A stretch of 64,000 nucleotides of DNA. Source: Entonaema liquescens. Its lineage: Eukaryota; Ascomycota; Sordariomycetes; Xylariales; Xylariaceae. The stretch is taken from assembly GCA_902805475.1 (NCBI GenBank), contig CADCSX010000002.1, positions 1,116,001 through 1,180,000 on the forward strand. Direction: 5' to 3'. This document shows, piece after piece, positions 60,135 to 64,000 of this stretch. Made by a program: the position numbers and the translations under genes. The notes under the pieces are model-generated. The model had not been told where the DNA came from. It worked only from the letters and a program-made list of their open reading frames with translations, and did not search any database. Every line of letters begins with the position of its first letter. Position 1 is the first letter of the stretch.

Positions 60135-62390
60135 TGTAGGCGGCGACTCCTTCGATGGCAAATTCGACGAGTACTGTTACGTCTTGAAGAATCTGATAGC
60201 CGAAGGAGTGGTGATTGCTTTCACATGTATTAGGTAAGTTCAATTGAAGATTTCCTAGGCGTAGAAATTTTGGTGGGGTGAATATTTTTAGTCTAACAAT
60301 CTAGTTTAGGTAGTGGCGACAGGTGGTCCGGGCGCAAGGTGGCAGGTACGGTTCAGTGATCCGAACCTGCAGTCCGAATTTGATCCGGCTGCACCTACTT
60401 CACAGCGCCGGGCGAGCGGCATTACAGCGGCGGGTAGGTATTAGTCAGGTCCATACTGCAACCGTACAAGTTCTTGCCAATGGGAAGGCCTGGGGAAATA
60501 TTAAAACGAATTCAACCTTAGGGTTAGATGCAGCGTTGCACAACCAACTGCACGATATTGTACACTCAAATTTCGGCTCAGCGACAAAAGTGTGTGACAT
60601 TAGCAATCCCCTGATGCCGATGCGCCAAACGGTTTACTATGTACAAACTCGGTGCCAAATATTCACCGAGGCAAAGTTAACCGTGGGGGTTTCTCCCTTG
60701 TCCATTGATCCTAGTGGTATGGCCGATTGGCCAATTGAGTCCCACCTGTTTGGTCTCCAGACTGAGCAAAATTTGTCTCGGCCTGTCGATTTTGACCTGC
60801 AGACCTGTAAAATGTGGACCTTCGCGCATTCGTGAAGCGATTCAGGGCTTCTACACTACGGCGTTACTTGGTTTACGACGGAGTGGTACCTGCGGTTATT
60901 TTCGAGGTACTTGCCTTTAGGAACGAGATACATGTCTCTAATTCCTTCAAATTTAATTCAGCTCTCGCAAGTAGGCAAGAGCTGCATCTAGTAAAGATAT
61001 CAAACAATTACGCATACAGCAATTCTGAGTCTCACTCCCAGTCTCAGAGTTCCAAGCTGCAGCAAGGCTACCATTAAGTTGGTAACTGCTTAACTGAAGG
61101 TGCTTGATTTGCGGCGCTTGCTACCCCCGAGGTCTCAGAGATGAACAAGGATTGGGTAGAAGCTAGGTCATAGATCGTCCCAGCTTCCAATGAGGCTTGA
61201 GCTACAGCCTACAGAAAAACAAGAAAGTCGCACAGATTTACATGTGCCTATCAATCTGACGAACTACTTCAATCTGACTTATAGATTGCATACCTACTAC
61301 CTACCTACCTAAGATACGCTACCCATGACTTTGCTACCTTTTGTATGAACGACGTCAAACTGAGTTTGTCAATTTTATAGTCTGGCCAATCCCATCGATT
61401 TGATTACACGCCGGTTTTATGGGTTTCCGGATACTTAGGTACACTTCCACCGTGTATACATCATGCAAAAGGAAATCCAACCCGTGAAGTGATTCTAAGA
61501 ATTGGCTACCAGTGTTGAAACTTGCAGCTAACCCAACTGATATCCAAGTCCGGCCATACCTTACTTATACATACATGCCTCTCTTTAGGCCGTTATACAT
61601 GAAAAGTATTCATCCAACCGCTTTCATCTATTTGCATTCCGCGCGTTCTGAGAAAATTTCAGCTTTGTGCAATACATACTTGGCCTAGCGCAGTCTTTTC
61701 CATCTTATTACCGAGAAAATGCCCCTCGTTTCCAAAGACAGCTTAAACTGGAATAGACAGATTTATTTCTTGGGACTTTGGTAACAATGACAACAGTCTT
61801 ATATAATAAACATAAAGATGAACCTCAAGGGTAGCTACATAATGGTTGTACCACACTATAATAACCAACATTGAATGCACGTTCTTTACATGTATACTTG
61901 TTATCGCATGTGGTGGCTGATTCCCAGGAAGCAGGGTGAGGTCACAGTTTTCGACCTGAAGTAATCGGATTTGCTGTGATTCGTCCATTCAGCCGGGTGA
62001 TACCATCACTAGTGGAGGTACCTCTTCGTCTTAGCCGAAGTACCCCGATACATATAAATCCCTAACACGCCTAACCTATTAGTAGCCAGTGGCTATTAGC
62101 AGCTTCCCTTTACCGTAGTACCGTAGTACCGTACTTAGGTACCGGCCAAAGGTAACATCTTTAATCGCAAACCACAAAAACTCTCCACCTTTCCCTCTTC
62201 TTTTCCATCACAATCTTTTTTTTCTTTCCTCTTCAAGAACCAATTCCTCCTTCTTCCTCCAGGTTCAAGAGGCATACCGTCTCCCTGTTGATATTCTCCT
62301 TACCTCCCACATCATAGGAGTTGAATTTGGTATAGATCGTGTCTTACATCTGAACCCCTCATAGCTATCCTCAGGACCGCGGTTGTCAAC
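60135..62390. other. Gene-poor divergent region, 2.3 kb
   Basis: Holds the promoters of the Bud20-like gene and aconitase. A 170-codon open frame at 60323-60835 has no recognised family and no clear splice partners, so it is not called. Short ACCT repeats are at about 61297-61312 and GTACC repeats at about 62117-62140. A CT-rich leader (about 62183-62260) precedes aconitase. Confidence 0.5.
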
Positions 62391-64000
62391 ATGTTGGCCA
62401 CTCGACAGGTCCTGGGCAATGTTGCCCGATCGCGGGTCATGTCCAACATGAACACGCGCAGGTGTATGGCCTCCGTGGCCGACTCGGCCTTGGACAAGAA
62501 GGTAAGCCAGTTTCGATCGCAAATTTCCAAAGCTTGCTGGTGGGGTGGTCATGGAGGCTGATATTTCCCTCAAACTATAGGTCAGGCAAAACAACTGGGA
62601 AGAAGGCAACTTTATCAACTACAAGAAGATGTCTGAGAACCTGGCGATCGTTCGCAGCCGCTTGAACCGTCCCTTGACATACGGTGAAAAGGTCTTATAC
62701 TCTCACCTTGACAACCCACACGAGCAGGACCTCGAGCGAGGTGTGTCATATCTTAAACTACGACCTGATCGAGTCGCCTGCCAGGATGCCACTGCTCAGA
62801 TGGCTATTCTTCAATTCATGTCTGCCGGCATGCCCTCTGTGGCCAACCCCACGACCGTACACTGTGATCACCTGATCGAGGCCCAGATTGGCGGAGAGAA
62901 GGATCTTGAACGAGCTATTAACATCAACAAGGAGGTTTATGACTTCCTTTCCTCAGCGTGCGCCAAGTATAACATCGGTTTCTGGAGGCCCGGCTCTGGT
63001 ATCATCCACCAGATCATCCTTGAGAACTATGCCTTCCCCGGTGGTCTTTTGATTGGCACTGACTCTCATACGCCTAATGCCGGTGGTCTGGGTATGGCTG
63101 CCATTGGTGTCGGTGGTGCTGATGCTGTCGATGTCATGGCAAACCTGCCTTGGGAGTTGAAGGCACCGAAATATATTGGTAAGGTCCAATCTGAGGCTTA
63201 TAGTTACAACTAGCTAACCTATAGTAGGAATTAAACTTACAGGCGAGCTAAAGGGCTGGACTAGTCCCAAAGGTAAGCATACGTACCTTCCCCAGATAGC
63301 GAAAACCTTACTAATCAATTTGTAGATATCATCCTTGATGTTGCAGGCAAATTAACAGTCAAGGGAGGCACTGGAAACATAGTAGAATATCACGGCCCTG
63401 GTCTTAACAGCGTATCCGCGACAGGCCTAGCTTCAGTTTCGAATATGGGGTTCGTTTTTTCAGCTTTCCCTTAATTTTCTTATTTTTTTCTGGCTTCATA
63501 GGAATTTTTCTGATTTTTTCCGGATTTTTCTTTCCTACTTCCCCCTTTTCTACTACTTCCCTTACTTCCCTTATTTCCTCTGCTTCCCCCTTTTATACTA
63601 CTTCTACTACTTCTAATACTTCTTGTACTTCCCCTTTTTCTGCTACTTCTAAAACTTATAATACTTGTAATACTTCCTATACTTCCTATACTTCCCCTTT
63701 TTCTACTATTTCTAAAACTTCCAATACCTCCTTTATTTCTAGAACTTACAATACTTCCTACACTTCCCCTTTTTCTACTACTTCTAATACTTGCTTTACT
63801 TCTACTCTTTCTCTTTTCTCTTCCTTTAAGAAGAGCGGACTATATATGGGTTGGACAATTACTAACTTACTATAAAAGGGCTGAAATTGGTGCCACCACC
63901 TCCGTTTTCCCATTTACCGACCGTATGTACGACTATCTAAAGGCTACCAAGCGTACCGAAATTGGTGACTTCGCCCGTTCTTATGCCAAGGAACTACGTG
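62391..64000 (+). CDS. ACO1: Mitochondrial aconitase, 5' part (runs off the window)
   Basis: Citrate-to-isocitrate hydratase of the TCA cycle. Exons so far: 62391-62501, 62581-63178, 63228-63272, 63326-63449, 63879 onward; each junction keeps phase. The first 37 residues (MLATRQVLGNVARSRVMSNM) are basic and Arg-rich, a mitochondrial presequence. Aconitase hallmarks: YGEKVLYSHLDNPHEQDLER, LRPDRVACQDATAQMA, HCDHLIEAQ, YNIGFWRPGSGIIHQIILEN, GTDSHTPNAGGLGM. The Fe-S cysteine region lies beyond the window. Compared with usual sequences, the stretch around 63400-63449 reads SVSATGLASVSNMG where Cys is common at two of these positions; this may mark a divergent paralogue. Intron 4 (63450-63878) is 429 nt and repeat-rich. 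Confidence 0.9.
63480..63830. repeat. Imperfect pyrimidine-rich tandem repeat in an aconitase intron
   Basis: Degenerate units built on ACTTCC, CCCCTTTTTCTACTACTTCT and ACTTCTAAAACTT recur across the intron; the strand is C/T/A with almost no G. Confidence 0.8.

Noticed and set aside
60323..60835. 170-codon plus-strand open frame upstream of aconitase
   Set aside because: Composition and lack of recognisable motifs or splice partners suggest chance or leader sequence.
1..64000. tRNA, rRNA, CRISPR or secondary-metabolite cluster
   Set aside because: No convincing tRNA boxes or rRNA tracts seen by eye; no array of spaced repeats; no PKS, NRPS or terpene genes present.

Overview
This window is nuclear DNA from a filamentous ascomycete (Pezizomycotina). 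The evidence is short GT-AG introns, mostly 48-110 nt, with CTAA-type branch points in nearly every gene, a HET-domain protein, an Skt5-type chitin synthase regulator, a fungal DUF3638/DUF3645 giant protein, and an extreme AT-only block of the kind left by RIP (repeat-induced point mutation). Class is not settled; Sordariomycetes is my guess. Almost every gene is spliced, so the exon models were built by hand from splice signals, reading phase and family conservation.

Layout. 1-8375 (+): 3' part of a giant DUF3638/DUF3645 P-loop protein with two single-base frameshifts. 8790-9091 (+): a two-exon gene for a small secreted cysteine-rich peptide. 11568-12463 (+): an unrecognised gene broken by one in-frame TAG. 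12700-15464 (-): secreted GH3 beta-glucosidase. 15999-19093 (-): Lgl/Sro7-type exocytosis protein. 19319-22047: a 2.7-kb element with 33-bp terminal inverted repeats (TIRs), a candidate 6-bp target duplication and an interior that is almost pure A/T. 22291-24544 (-): HET protein next to that element. 25664-26229 (+): small coiled-coil protein. 26606-27499 (-): mitochondrial carrier. 28290-30750 (+): Rad54 recombination motor. 31128-31507 (-): HVA1/Tudor small protein. 32876-37469 (-): Skt5/Chs4 with a CaaX box encoded by a 12-nt last exon. 39496-40525 (+): proteasome subunit Rpn12. 41281-45259 (-): alpha-COP, with one homopolymer frameshift. 46175-50808 (+): UDP-glucose:glycoprotein glucosyltransferase ending in KDEL. 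51522-52703 (+): acyl-protein thioesterase/carboxylesterase-like hydrolase. 54579-55437 (+): HIT protein with a 15-nt exon. 55670-57770 (-): CRAL-TRIO (Sec14-like) protein. 58766-59505 (+): Dam1 of the DASH complex. 59702-60134 (-): Bud20-like ribosome-export factor. 62391-64000 (+): start of mitochondrial aconitase, cut by the window end.

Most of the window is conserved housekeeping sequence: secretory pathway (alpha-COP, UGGT, Sro7, Skt5), DNA repair, proteasome, kinetochore, ribosome export and the TCA cycle. The accessory material is concentrated in 8.4-12.5 kb and 19-25 kb. I did not find a new multigene system. The most interesting local items are the TIR-bounded, saturation-mutated element with internal long palindromes, the small secreted peptide gene, and several micro-exon or split-codon gene structures that simple ORF calling would miss. 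Three single-base deletions in A/T homopolymers, one of them in the normally essential alpha-COP gene, point to sequence error rather than true gene death.
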